Below, one piece after another: positions 15,087-20,190 of a stretch of DNA of 27,411 nucleotides (within the stretch, counting starts at the first letter, position 1; each line of letters starts with the position of its first letter). The translations under genes and the position numbers were made by a program. The notes under the pieces are model-generated. The model was not told the origin of the DNA and did not search any database. It saw only the letters and a list, made by a program, of their open reading frames with translations. Origin of the DNA: a virus; the IMG/VR virus record IMGVR_UViG_3300020180_000106, positions 1-27,411 of that record. One strand, given 5' to 3'.

Positions 15087-15107
15087 GTCTTCTCACTTCG
15101 AGAAGAC
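15087..15107 (+). promoter_or_regulatory. ACTTC-loop leader hairpin 2
   Basis: GTCTTCTC (15087-15094) pairs with GAGAAGAC (15100-15107), loop ACTTC, three bases after tRNA-like element 2. An ATG at 15112 follows, but TTGGAG at 15115-15120 places the real start at 15127. Confidence 0.8.
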
Positions 15108-15126
15108 ACTCATGTTGGAGATTCGC

Positions 15127-15435
15127 ATGTTCAAAGTTGAGATCGTTGAAGGCTTCGAGTTCAAGTGTCTGCGTGTCAAGGAGGGTGACATCATCCTCCT
15201 TGAGATTACCCATGGAGAGGGTGACTGTAGGCTCACTATGTCCTTGAATAAGGGCGACGAATACTTCCTCGACGTCCTGCATAACGTATGTGAGCTGATG
15301 TTCCGTGGAGACCAAGACGATCTGAAATACCTGGCGGAGGTTATGGAAGAGTACCACCTGAGTCGTTTCGCGGATGCCATCCGCGAAATGGTGATGCCGA
15401 CACGTGAGGTTGTCTTGTCAACCTCGGACTATTGA
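15127..15435 (+). CDS. Family B small protein, copy 2
   Basis: A 102-residue protein starting MFKVEIVEGFEFKCLRVKEG. The ATG at 15127 is taken because TTGGAG precedes it by 6 bases; an earlier in-frame ATG at 15112 lies before that ribosome site. It aligns with copy 1 for its whole length (about half the residues identical in the N-terminal 55) and adds a 12-residue C-terminal tail. After the stop is the sequence AGAAGTGATTCTCTAAAGG, identical to the 3' end and flank of family-C genes, which suggests that a family-C gene was lost here by recombination. Function unknown. Confidence 0.75.
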   Translation: MFKVEIVEGFEFKCLRVKEGDIILLEITHGEGDCRLTMSLNKGDEYFLDVLHNVCELMFRGDQDDLKYLAEVMEEYHLSRFADAIREMVMPTREVVLSTSDY

Positions 15436-15461
15436 TCAGGTTGCCCGAGAAGTGATTCTCT

Positions 15462-15491
15462 AAAGGTTGAGATGATATCATCTCAACCTTT
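15462..15491 (+). terminator. 30-base perfect palindrome after family-B copy 2
   Basis: Positions 15462-15476 and 15477-15491 are exact reverse complements (as RNA a stem of about 13 pairs with a tight loop). It is the family-C 3' hairpin type, with AAAGG / CCTTT ends, found also at 15999, 16830 and 18617. Confidence 0.7.
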
Positions 15492-15502
15492 CGTCATCCA
15501 TC

Positions 15503-15545
15503 ACGACTACTGGTGCATATCGCGGTTCGATTCCGCGAAGTCGTC
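15503..15545 (+). ncRNA. tRNA-like minihelix 3 (class II)
   Basis: Stem ACGACT (15503-15508) with AGTCGT (15539-15544), linker ACTGGTGCATA, T-arm TCGCGG / CCGCGA, loop TTCGATT. Against copy 5 (ACGACC / GGTCGT and TTGCGG / CCGCAA) one pair in each stem is changed on both sides. It precedes the family-C gene at 15588. Confidence 0.82.
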
Positions 15546-15547
15546 TC

Positions 15548-15568
15548 GTCTTCTCACTTCGAGAAGAC
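15548..15568 (+). promoter_or_regulatory. ACTTC-loop leader hairpin 3
   Basis: GTCTTCTC (15548-15555) pairs with GAGAAGAC (15561-15568), loop ACTTC. It begins four bases after the acceptor-like stem of tRNA-like element 3 and precedes GTTGGAGATCCAG and the ATG at 15588. Confidence 0.8.
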
Positions 15569-15587
15569 ACTCATGTTGGAGATCCAG

Positions 15588-15992
15588 ATGAAGATTCAAG
15601 TGACGACGTTCCACAATGTGACGATCGACTTCGTGTCCATGACGGACATGATCGAGTACGTCAAGGGGTATGCCGTCCGGCATCGCCAGTTGCCGAAGGC
15701 GATCCGGCTCAATGGTTGCCATGTGGCCATCGCTAACAAGATGGTCATGTGTGGAATGGCTTATTTGATCAAACCGACGCCCGGTGGAGACGGGTATTGC
15801 TTTGACCAAAAGGGTTACGAAAACTTCGTGGCCTTAGTCGGAGCGGGGAAGCGGAAGACTCCGCTTGAAGTGTGGAGGTTACGAAAGTTGGATCTCTGGT
15901 CCGACTTTCAGTGTATTGGGGTCATGCACCCCTGGCTCGAAATGTTTAAGGAGGATGTCGAGGACTATATCCAGACATTGATCAAGAAGTGA
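15588..15992 (+). CDS. Family C protein, copy 1
   Basis: A 134-residue protein starting MKIQVTTFHNVTIDFVSMTD. The four family-C members share an N-terminal strand, a helix ending in (H/Y)R.(L/I)PK (here YVKGYAVRHRQLPKAI), a central strand M.YL(I/V)K, the signature YC(F/L)......Y..F(V/L)..V..G.RK.P (YCFDQKGYENFVALVGAGKR), and an F..DVE.YI C-terminus. The pattern suggests a small alpha/beta protein. The ATG follows GGAGATCCAG. It is flanked by tRNA-like element 3 and a 30-base palindrome. No known family recognised. Confidence 0.8.
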   Translation: MKIQVTTFHNVTIDFVSMTDMIEYVKGYAVRHRQLPKAIRLNGCHVAIANKMVMCGMAYLIKPTPGGDGYCFDQKGYENFVALVGAGKRKTPLEVWRLRKLDLWSDFQCIGVMHPWLEMFKEDVEDYIQTLIKK

Positions 15993-15998
15993 TTCTCT

Positions 15999-16028
15999 AA
16001 AGGTCGAGATGATATCATCTCGACCTTT
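15999..16028 (+). terminator. 30-base perfect palindrome after family-C copy 1
   Basis: Positions 15999-16013 and 16014-16028 are exact reverse complements. It differs from the palindrome at 15462 by paired changes (GTTGA to GTCGA with TCAAC to TCGAC). Confidence 0.72.
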
Positions 16029-16049
16029 CATCCTGATTCCCACACACAC

Positions 16050-16079
16050 GAAGGGAAGGCGATTTATCGCCTTCCCTTC
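16050..16079 (+). terminator. 13-bp hairpin before small ORF
   Basis: GAAGGGAAGGCGA (16050-16062) pairs with TCGCCTTCCCTTC (16067-16079), loop TTTA. It takes the place that tRNA-like elements occupy in front of neighbouring genes and is 20 bases before the ATG at 16099. Confidence 0.6.
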
Positions 16080-16098
16080 TCTCATGACTGGAGATCAC

Positions 16099-16275
16099 AT
16101 GGACATTGGCATGATTGAGACAATTCTGGAAATGGCACTGTCTGAGCTGGGATCTCTCCGACTCCAGATTTCGATCTGGAGTTCTTTCATCTCAATGAAA
16201 GAACTCGAAGAGTTGATCATCCGTGAGCGGTTAGTTCGAGAGGACATTCGTCGTTACCAAAGGGAGTTAAGCTAA
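16099..16275 (+). CDS. Small helical protein, unknown function
   Basis: A 58-residue protein starting MDIGMIETILEMALSELGSL. The CTGGAGATCAC before the ATG at 16099 matches the ribosome sites of neighbouring genes, and earlier in-frame starts lack one. It is mostly helical, with a moderately hydrophobic first half and a charged second half (LIIRERLVREDIRRYQREL), possibly a dimeric helical hairpin. It has no visible paralogue in the window. It is preceded by a hairpin rather than by a tRNA-like element. Confidence 0.62.
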   Translation: MDIGMIETILEMALSELGSLRLQISIWSSFISMKELEELIIRERLVREDIRRYQRELS

Positions 16276-16281
16276 TACCAT

Positions 16282-16324
16282 TCGCCTAGTGGCACACACA
16301 CCAGTTCGAGTCTGGTGGGGCGAC
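16282..16324 (+). ncRNA. tRNA-like minihelix 4 (class I)
   Basis: Stem TCGCCT (16282-16287) with GGGCGA (16318-16323), linker AGTGGCACACA, T-arm CACCAG / CTGGTG, loop TTCGAGT; same sequence as copy 2. It precedes the family-C gene at 16368. Confidence 0.8.
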
Positions 16325-16327
16325 ATC

Positions 16328-16348
16328 GTCTTCTCACTTCGAGAAGAC
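16328..16348 (+). promoter_or_regulatory. ACTTC-loop leader hairpin 4
   Basis: GTCTTCTC (16328-16335) pairs with GAGAAGAC (16341-16348), loop ACTTC, followed by CTGGAGATCGAG and the ATG at 16368. Confidence 0.8.
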
Positions 16349-16367
16349 ACCCTGGCTGGAGATCGAG

Positions 16368-16823
16368 ATGAAGTACAAAACGAACTACGAAACGAACTAC
16401 AAGGTCACGACGGTCGGTGACGTGGTGTTGGAATTTAAAACAAAGGTGGAGATGGTGGAGTTCGTGAAGGCGTACGCCGCCAAACATCGGCGTCTGCCAA
16501 AGAGCGTCACGTCCGGCAGTTGGAAGGCGAACAGTGCTCAGATGTTGACATACGCAGAAATGGAATACATTGTCAAGACTGTCAGTGGTGACAGTTATTG
16601 CCTCAACTACGAGAGCTACTGTAAATTCGTAGCCTTAGTTGCGGTCGGAGCCCGCAAGGCTCCGGAACAGTTGATCTCGTTGGTCGAGGATCGTGGTTGT
16701 ACGTTTACCTTTAGTTCCACCAAGAATTTTGAAACGCAGGTCAAAGAATATATCGAGCAGGTACTGTCGCCCCTCACGCCAGAGCAACGTCTGGAGATGA
16801 TCCAGACATTGATCAAGAAGTGA
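16368..16823 (+). CDS. Family C protein, copy 2
   Basis: A 151-residue protein starting MKYKTNYETNYKVTTVGDVV, with a short NYETNY repetition at the N-terminus not seen in other copies. It carries the family helix FVKAYAAKHRRLPKSV, the strand MEYIVKTVSG and the signature YCLNYESYCKFVALVAVGAR. Its C-terminus has an added LTPEQRLEM-type helix, shared in part with copy 4 (LTPEQRVMY), and it ends MIQTLIKK like copy 1. CTGGAGATCGAG precedes the ATG. Mosaic sharing of C-terminal ends among copies suggests recombination between paralogues. Confidence 0.8.
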   Translation: MKYKTNYETNYKVTTVGDVVLEFKTKVEMVEFVKAYAAKHRRLPKSVTSGSWKANSAQMLTYAEMEYIVKTVSGDSYCLNYESYCKFVALVAVGARKAPEQLISLVEDRGCTFTFSSTKNFETQVKEYIEQVLSPLTPEQRLEMIQTLIKK

Positions 16824-16829
16824 TTCTCT

Positions 16830-16859
16830 AAAGGTCGAGACGATATTGTCTCGACCTTT
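16830..16859 (+). terminator. Hairpin after family-C copy 2
   Basis: A near-perfect 30-base inverted repeat (16830-16844 with 16845-16859) with one G-U pair. Compared with the palindrome at 15999, GATGA/TCATC is replaced by GACGA/TTGTC, so pairing is kept. Confidence 0.7.
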
Positions 16860-16871
16860 CGTCATCCCCTT

Positions 16872-16914
16872 ACGACCACTGGTGGGTATTGCGGTTCGAT
16901 TCCGCAAGGTCGTC
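16872..16914 (+). ncRNA. tRNA-like minihelix 5 (class II)
   Basis: Stem ACGACC (16872-16877) with GGTCGT (16908-16913), linker ACTGGTGGGTA, T-arm TTGCGG (16889-16894) / CCGCAA (16902-16907), loop TTCGATT. It precedes the family-C gene at 16957. Confidence 0.82.
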
Positions 16915-16916
16915 TC

Positions 16917-16937
16917 GTCTTTCTACTTCAGGAAGAC
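16917..16937 (+). promoter_or_regulatory. ACTTC-loop leader hairpin 5
   Basis: GTCTTTCT (16917-16924) pairs with AGGAAGAC (16930-16937) with one G-U pair and a changed closing pair; the loop is still ACTTC. This copy shows that the loop is more conserved than the stem. Confidence 0.8.
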
Positions 16938-16956
16938 ACTCATGTTGGAGATCCAG

Positions 16957-17478
16957 ATGAAGATTGAAGTGACGACGGGTCGCGGTGTTATGTCCTTCCA
17001 GTCCATGAGCGAGATGTTCGAGTTCACTAAAACCTATGCCCGTGTATACCGGCGTCTGCCGAAGAGGATTATGATCGACAACAAAGTTATCGATACACCT
17101 GGTCGCATGATCATGTGCGAGATGGTATATCTCGTAGAAACGATTAGCGGCTACACATATTGTCTCAACCGTTTTGAGTATGAGAATTTCGTGGAGTCAG
17201 TATCGAGAGGAGATCGCAAGGCCCCAGCGAGCGTATTAAAGTTAACTGACGCAGGGCCCGGATCGATGGTGCCATGGACCAGCATGTTCGATGAAGATGT
17301 GGAAGATTATGTCCGCCGTATCCTGGATAACGATAAATTCTCTTCGTGTCATTCCGCTATCGCACAGGACTCCAATACGCTTATAAGACTTCGACGGGCA
17401 TACCGAGGGTCATCGAGGGTCAGCCCAGTAGGGCACACGTACTGTAGATTCAGAAACTACGGAAATGGTCGTAGTTAA
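16957..17478 (+). CDS. Family C protein, copy 3, with divergent C-terminus
   Basis: A 173-residue protein starting MKIEVTTGRGVMSFQSMSEM. Residues 1 to about 128 follow the family (FTKTYARVYRRLPKRI, YCLNRFEYENFVESVSRGDR, FDEDVEDYVRRIL). After that, about 45 residues (FSSCHSAIAQDSNTLIRLRR...) match no paralogue, are Arg/Ser-rich and read like formerly non-coding DNA. The 3' palindrome of other copies is missing, and a decayed tRNA-like sequence lies within the last codons (around 17420-17475). A loss of the original stop and terminator, by frameshift or deletion, explains this best. The first part is probably still functional. Confidence 0.7.
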   Translation: MKIEVTTGRGVMSFQSMSEMFEFTKTYARVYRRLPKRIMIDNKVIDTPGRMIMCEMVYLVETISGYTYCLNRFEYENFVESVSRGDRKAPASVLKLTDAGPGSMVPWTSMFDEDVEDYVRRILDNDKFSSCHSAIAQDSNTLIRLRRAYRGSSRVSPVGHTYCRFRNYGNGRS

Positions 17479-17483
17479 AACCT

Positions 17484-17528
17484 GACGCCTAGTGGCACAC
17501 ACACCAGTTCAAGTCTGGTGGGGCGTCT
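17484..17528 (+). ncRNA. tRNA-like minihelix 6 (class I)
   Basis: A seven-base acceptor-type stem GACGCCT (17484-17490) with GGGCGTC (17521-17527), linker AGTGGCACACA, T-arm CACCAG / CTGGTG, loop TTCAAGT. It precedes the gene at 17571. Confidence 0.83.
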
Positions 17529-17530
17529 TT

Positions 17531-17551
17531 GCTCTTCCGAAGTGGAAGAGT
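17531..17551 (+). promoter_or_regulatory. GAAGT-loop leader hairpin 6
   Basis: GCTCTTCC (17531-17538) pairs with GGAAGAGT (17544-17551). The loop is GAAGT, the reverse complement of the ACTTC loop found in most other copies. TTGGAG and the ATG at 17571 follow. Confidence 0.78.
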
Positions 17552-17570
17552 ACTCAAGTTGGAGATCGAA

Positions 17571-17975
17571 ATGATCTGCATTGAAGCAAAATTGGTCGCT
17601 AGTGATGGCGACCTCGCTACGGGAGACAACGGGTACGCGATCTACCGTAAGGTAGATGGGGCGTACGTGGTCGTGTGCCACGGCCAAACGGCGGATGGGT
17701 ACACCGCCATCCGCCTTGATAATAAATTGAAAGATTCGAGTTTCTTGGCAGAATGGCTGCCCAAGAAAATCCAGGTCGAAGTCGGTGTGGATCATCACTT
17801 GGTGATCTACATCGCGTGTTGTTATAACGCGGGTGTCTCGGAGTACTCAAAGCTCCGACATCGAGAGTTTCCGAAAGGAGTGTGCATTCGTCGGGCCCTA
17901 CCATCAATGGTGGGGCCGGGAAGCCTTGGTGTGTTCGATTGGGGAATCACGATTCGAGAACTCAAAGGCGAATGA
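17571..17975 (+). CDS. Protein of unknown function (single copy)
   Basis: A 134-residue protein starting MICIEAKLVASDGDLATGDN, with GTTGGAGATCGAA before the ATG. The first half is strand-rich (YAIYRKVDGAYVVVCHGQT, GYTAIRLDN); the second half contains VEVGVDHHLVIYIACCYNAG and ends IRELKGE. I recognise no family and no catalytic motif. The coding sequence contains several perfect stem-loops, such as GGCGGATGG pairing with CCATCCGCC near 17691-17715. It lies between tRNA-like element 6 and a terminator-like hairpin, in the same array as family C. Confidence 0.7.
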   Translation: MICIEAKLVASDGDLATGDNGYAIYRKVDGAYVVVCHGQTADGYTAIRLDNKLKDSSFLAEWLPKKIQVEVGVDHHLVIYIACCYNAGVSEYSKLRHREFPKGVCIRRALPSMVGPGSLGVFDWGITIRELKGE

Positions 17976-18003
17976 CCGTAGTTTCAGCAATCTGTCCATT
18001 CAC

Positions 18004-18033
18004 GAAGGGTGAGTGCTTTCGCACTCGCCCTTC
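18004..18033 (+). terminator. 13-bp hairpin after the gene at 17571
   Basis: GAAGGGTGAGTGC (18004-18016) pairs with GCACTCGCCCTTC (18021-18033) with one G-U pair, loop TTTC. Downstream is a short tandem AGTTCGC/AGTTCCC stretch (18042-18067). Confidence 0.65.
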
Positions 18034-18083
18034 ACTCGTTCACAGTTCGCAGTTCCCAGTTCGCAGTCCACTTACATACACAC

Positions 18084-18101
18084 GCGGGCCGCAGTGCCCG
18101 C
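18084..18101 (+). promoter_or_regulatory. Short leader hairpin of family-C copy 4
   Basis: GCGGGC (18084-18089) pairs with GCCCGC (18096-18101), loop CGCAGT. It stands where ACTTC-loop hairpins stand in other leaders; no tRNA-like element precedes this copy. Confidence 0.55.
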
Positions 18102-18115
18102 ACATGGAGATTACG

Positions 18116-18610
18116 ATGAAGATTGAAGTGACGACGGCTCGTGGTGGTGTGGTTCTGTTCGAGTCTATGGGCGAGATGTTCGAGTTCGCTAAGAACTATG
18201 CGGCCAAACATCGAATGATCCCTAAGGGGATCACGGTTGATGGCAAACCTTTGGACGTCGCCGGTCGCATGATTATTTGTGAAATGACTTACTTAATCAA
18301 GACCGCTCACGGTGAGACGTATTGTCTCACTCAAAAGGATTACAAAAACTTCTTGGCTTTGGTGGCGGTGGGAGCTCGCAAGGCTCCAAAGGGTGTGTCC
18401 AAGCTCATTGACAAAGAACTTGGTTCCATGATGGCCTACACGGCCATGTTCGATCAGGACGTAGAAGGCTACATACGTCATTCACTGACGGCACTGGCCG
18501 TCCTCACACCGGAGCAACGTGTCATGTACGAGGCTGAGGTGGCATATAAGAAAGCCAAGGCTGTCGCCGATGACGCCCTGGAGCGTCTCGAGGCGTTACG
18601 CAAGAAGTGA
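18116..18610 (+). CDS. Family C protein, copy 4
   Basis: A 164-residue protein starting MKIEVTTARGGVVLFESMGE; the ATG at 18116 follows ATGGAGATTACG and aligns with the starts of the other copies. It has FAKNYAAKHRMIPKGI, MTYLIKTAHG, the signature YCLTQKDYKNFLALVAVGAR and FDQDVEGYIRHSL. It then has a long helical tail (LTPEQRVMYEAEVAYKKAKA...) ending in a Lys-rich helix. It is the longest and perhaps most complete member. It is most similar to copy 3 at the N-terminus and to copy 2 in the C-terminal LTPEQR segment. Confidence 0.8.
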   Translation: MKIEVTTARGGVVLFESMGEMFEFAKNYAAKHRMIPKGITVDGKPLDVAGRMIICEMTYLIKTAHGETYCLTQKDYKNFLALVAVGARKAPKGVSKLIDKELGSMMAYTAMFDQDVEGYIRHSLTALAVLTPEQRVMYEAEVAYKKAKAVADDALERLEALRKK

Positions 18611-18616
18611 GCATTT

Positions 18617-18642
18617 AAAGGTCGAGACGATTCTCGACCTTT
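18617..18642 (+). terminator. 11-bp hairpin after family-C copy 4
   Basis: AAAGGTCGAGA (18617-18627) pairs with TCTCGACCTTT (18632-18642), followed by T. It is a shortened form of the family-C 3' palindromes. Confidence 0.7.
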
Positions 18643-18652
18643 TGTAACTCCT

Positions 18653-18693
18653 ACGACCACTGGTGTATCGCGGTTCGATTCCGCGAGGTCGTC
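18653..18693 (+). ncRNA. tRNA-like minihelix 7 (class II)
   Basis: Stem ACGACC (18653-18658) with GGTCGT (18687-18692), linker ACTGGTGTA, T-arm TCGCGG / CCGCGA, loop TTCGATT. This is the shortest copy at 41 bases. It precedes the small gene at 18736. Confidence 0.82.
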
Positions 18694-18695
18694 TC

Positions 18696-18716
18696 GTCTT
18701 CTCACTTCGGGAAGAC
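18696..18716 (+). promoter_or_regulatory. ACTTC-loop leader hairpin 7
   Basis: GTCTTCTC (18696-18703) pairs with GGGAAGAC (18709-18716) with one G-U pair, loop ACTTC, followed by GTTGGAGATCGAG and the ATG at 18736. Confidence 0.8.
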
Positions 18717-18735
18717 ACTCTAGTTGGAGATCGAG

Positions 18736-18888
18736 ATGGTTCCGAACAGTGTTGTTGAGCGGTTCGAGAAGCTCGTGGCGTTGCTGGAGATCCTAAGGAC
18801 AACAGATGTCGATCGGGAGCTGATCGAACCCATGATCGAGGAATTGGAGGTGCTGTGGCACCAGATGATCTACGGAGATCCTTCATAA
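18736..18888 (+). CDS. Small acidic helical protein, unknown function
   Basis: A 50-residue protein starting MVPNSVVERFEKLVALLEIL and ending HQMIYGDPS. It is acidic and appears as two helices with a hydrophobic face, a size and pattern common in phage host-takeover or anti-restriction miniproteins, although no such identity is visible. The gene has the full standard leader: tRNA-like element 7, ACTTC hairpin, TTGGAG at a good distance. That shared leader supports it as a real gene despite its length. Confidence 0.7.
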   Translation: MVPNSVVERFEKLVALLEILRTTDVDRELIEPMIEELEVLWHQMIYGDPS

Positions 18889-18897
18889 CTAAAACCT

Positions 18898-18942
18898 GAC
18901 GCCTAGTGGCACACGTCGGGGTTCAAGTCCCCGAGGGCGTCT
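18898..18942 (+). ncRNA. tRNA-like minihelix 8 (class I)
   Basis: Acceptor GACGCCT (18898-18904) with GGGCGTC (18935-18941), linker AGTGGCACACG, T-arm TCGGGG / CCCCGA, loop TTCAAGT. The acceptor is identical to copy 6 while the whole T-stem is replaced (CACCAG / CTGGTG there) with pairing intact. Confidence 0.85.
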
Positions 18943-18944
18943 TT

Positions 18945-18965
18945 GCTCTTCCACTTCGGAAGAGT
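18945..18965 (+). promoter_or_regulatory. ACTTC-loop leader hairpin 8
   Basis: GCTCTTCC (18945-18952) pairs with GGAAGAGT (18958-18965), loop ACTTC. The stem is the same as hairpin 6, whose loop is GAAGT, so loop and stem vary independently. Confidence 0.8.
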
Positions 18966-18984
18966 ACTCAAGTTGGAGATCGAG

Positions 18985-19233
18985 ATGAACTACGAGATGC
19001 TGATGGTGTGTGTCAAGTCCACAAAAGATTTCATCCGAACGGAAATGGATGAGATCGAGATGGCAGCCCACATGCGAAACTCATCAGACGAGTTGTTCCC
19101 AAGCCTGGCTCAAGCCCAGGATGAGTTGGAAGAGTCCTTGGCCCATCCTGTTGGATCGTGGTCGAATACAGACCACTTACAGAGTGCCAAGGACCTTCTG
19201 GAGATTGTGTGGAAGTTATTGGAAAATTACTGA
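18985..19233 (+). CDS. Small acidic helical protein, unknown function
   Basis: An 82-residue protein starting MNYEMLMVCVKSTKDFIRTE, with GTTGGAGATCGAG before the ATG. It is helical and acidic (LFPSLAQAQDELEESLAHPV) with a C-terminal helix DLLEIVWKLLENY. No family recognised. It belongs to the same array by leader structure: tRNA-like element 8 plus ACTTC hairpin. The next gene follows after a degenerate tRNA-like stretch and a ninth hairpin. Confidence 0.7.
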   Translation: MNYEMLMVCVKSTKDFIRTEMDEIEMAAHMRNSSDELFPSLAQAQDELEESLAHPVGSWSNTDHLQSAKDLLEIVWKLLENY

Positions 19234-19265
19234 ATACACCAGTTGAAGTTGAAGTTGAAGAATCA

Positions 19266-19290
19266 GTGTCTTCCTACTTCGGGAAGACAC
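19266..19290 (+). promoter_or_regulatory. ACTTC-loop leader hairpin 9
   Basis: Ten pairs, 19266-19275 with 19281-19290 (last pair G-U), loop ACTTC. The tRNA-like element normally upstream is reduced to ACACCAGTTGAAGTTGAAG (19237-19255), a T-arm 5' half with GTTGAA triplicated. Confidence 0.78.
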
Positions 19291-19312
19291 TCTGTCGATA
19301 AAGGAGAAAAAG

Positions 19313-19654
19313 ATGCTACTGATTGAGTACCGTAATCTGTCTGGCCGTATCGTAGGCGCCCTTCACTGGGACGCCGAGGGACAAGCTATTGGCGGGTATG
19401 AACCCCGCAAAACTGATCGCATCGCCAACACAACTGTTCGCTGGTCTAATGCCAGCCAATGGCTGTCGGTTGCAGATGGCCCTTGGGGGTTGCGTTTTGA
19501 AGGGGACCACCACCCGGACATCATCTTTTGTATGATCAATGGTTACGGATTATTACCCGCAGAAGTTCTGCGGGAGGATGCGGGAGAACCTGAAGGGCTT
19601 CTCCCAGATGGAAGCCCAAACATGGTCGCACCCCGACGTGGGCGACCACGATGA
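19313..19654 (+). CDS. Protein of unknown function
   Basis: A 113-residue protein starting MLLIEYRNLSGRIVGALHWD, with an excellent ribosome site (AAAGGAG, 6 bases before ATG). The N-terminal two thirds contain short strands and Trp residues (WSNASQWLSVADGPWGLRFE), then IIFCMINGYGLLPAEVL; the C-terminus is Pro/Arg-rich and disordered. I recognise no family. Last gene of the tRNA-like array before a 500-base repeat-rich gap. Confidence 0.7.
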   Translation: MLLIEYRNLSGRIVGALHWDAEGQAIGGYEPRKTDRIANTTVRWSNASQWLSVADGPWGLRFEGDHHPDIIFCMINGYGLLPAEVLREDAGEPEGLLPDGSPNMVAPRRGRPR

Positions 19655-20130
19655 TTAGTAAGGGGCTACGCCTCTCTGCTACGCCTCGTGCGCCTCCCTT
19701 TGTTGTTGTTGGCTGGCTACGCCAGGGGTCTGGTGACGGTACTCGTTGGAGGCTTGGGCGAAGCCATTGTGCTACGCCTCGTGCGCCTCCGTTAGTGTTG
19801 GCTACGCCTCGTGCGCCTCCGTTAGTATTGGCTACGCTACGCCAGGGGTATGGTGCTAGCGGCTATTCGATGGTTTGGCGAAGCCATTGTGCTACGCCAT
19901 GGGTGTGTCGTGGCGGTGTTGGCTGGCTACGCTACGCGCGAAAGTCTGGTGGCGGTGGCTATTCGATAGTTTGGCGAAGTCCGAGATGATCGGTATTGGG
20001 AATGCGTGAGGTGAAAAGTACTCATCTGTAGATGAGTCCATGGTTCTAGGGTGTGCTACGCTCAGGTCGAGCTACGCGCGCGTCTAACGAATCGTTAAGC
20101 TTGGGCTATCTCCGGGTCGCCTTTCCCATT
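19655..20130. repeat. Mosaic repeat region rich in gctacgc
   Basis: No convincing gene lies here. The heptamer GCTACGC or its extensions occur about ten times between 19665 and 20080. A 30-base direct tandem occupies 19771-19800 and 19801-19830, each beginning with GCTACGCCTCGTGCGCCTCC. GGCGAAGCCATTGTGCTACG occurs twice (about 19758 and 19873), as do GCTATTCGAT-GTTTGGCGAAG and CGCCAGGGGT-TGGTG. An ATG frame (19651-19989) spans it but only translates the repeats (ATPRAPP). The style resembles short interspersed repeats of some cyanobacteria. Confidence 0.7.
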
Positions 20131-20133
20131 GAG

Positions 20134-20161
20134 GTACGCCTACGAGGCACGTGGGGCGTAC
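20134..20161 (+). promoter_or_regulatory. Reduced acceptor-like hairpin before small membrane protein
   Basis: GTACGCC (20134-20140) pairs with GGCGTAC (20155-20161) around a 14-base loop containing GAGGCACGTGG. The sequence resembles the class I tRNA-like element (CGCCTAGTGGCACG...GGGGCGT) with the T-arm deleted. It precedes the gene at 20191. Confidence 0.45.
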
Positions 20162-20190
20162 GAAGTGAGTGAAAGAAGAAGGAGATGAAG

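Noticed and set aside
14214-18942. CRISPR-like array of repeats
   Set aside because: The repeats are spaced by whole genes of varying length, differ in sequence with paired changes and fold as tRNA-like structures; there are no uniform spacers or cas genes.
19651-19989. 112-codon plus-strand frame
   Set aside because: It has no independent ribosome site and its protein is only the translation of the GCTACGC repeats (ATPRAPP units).
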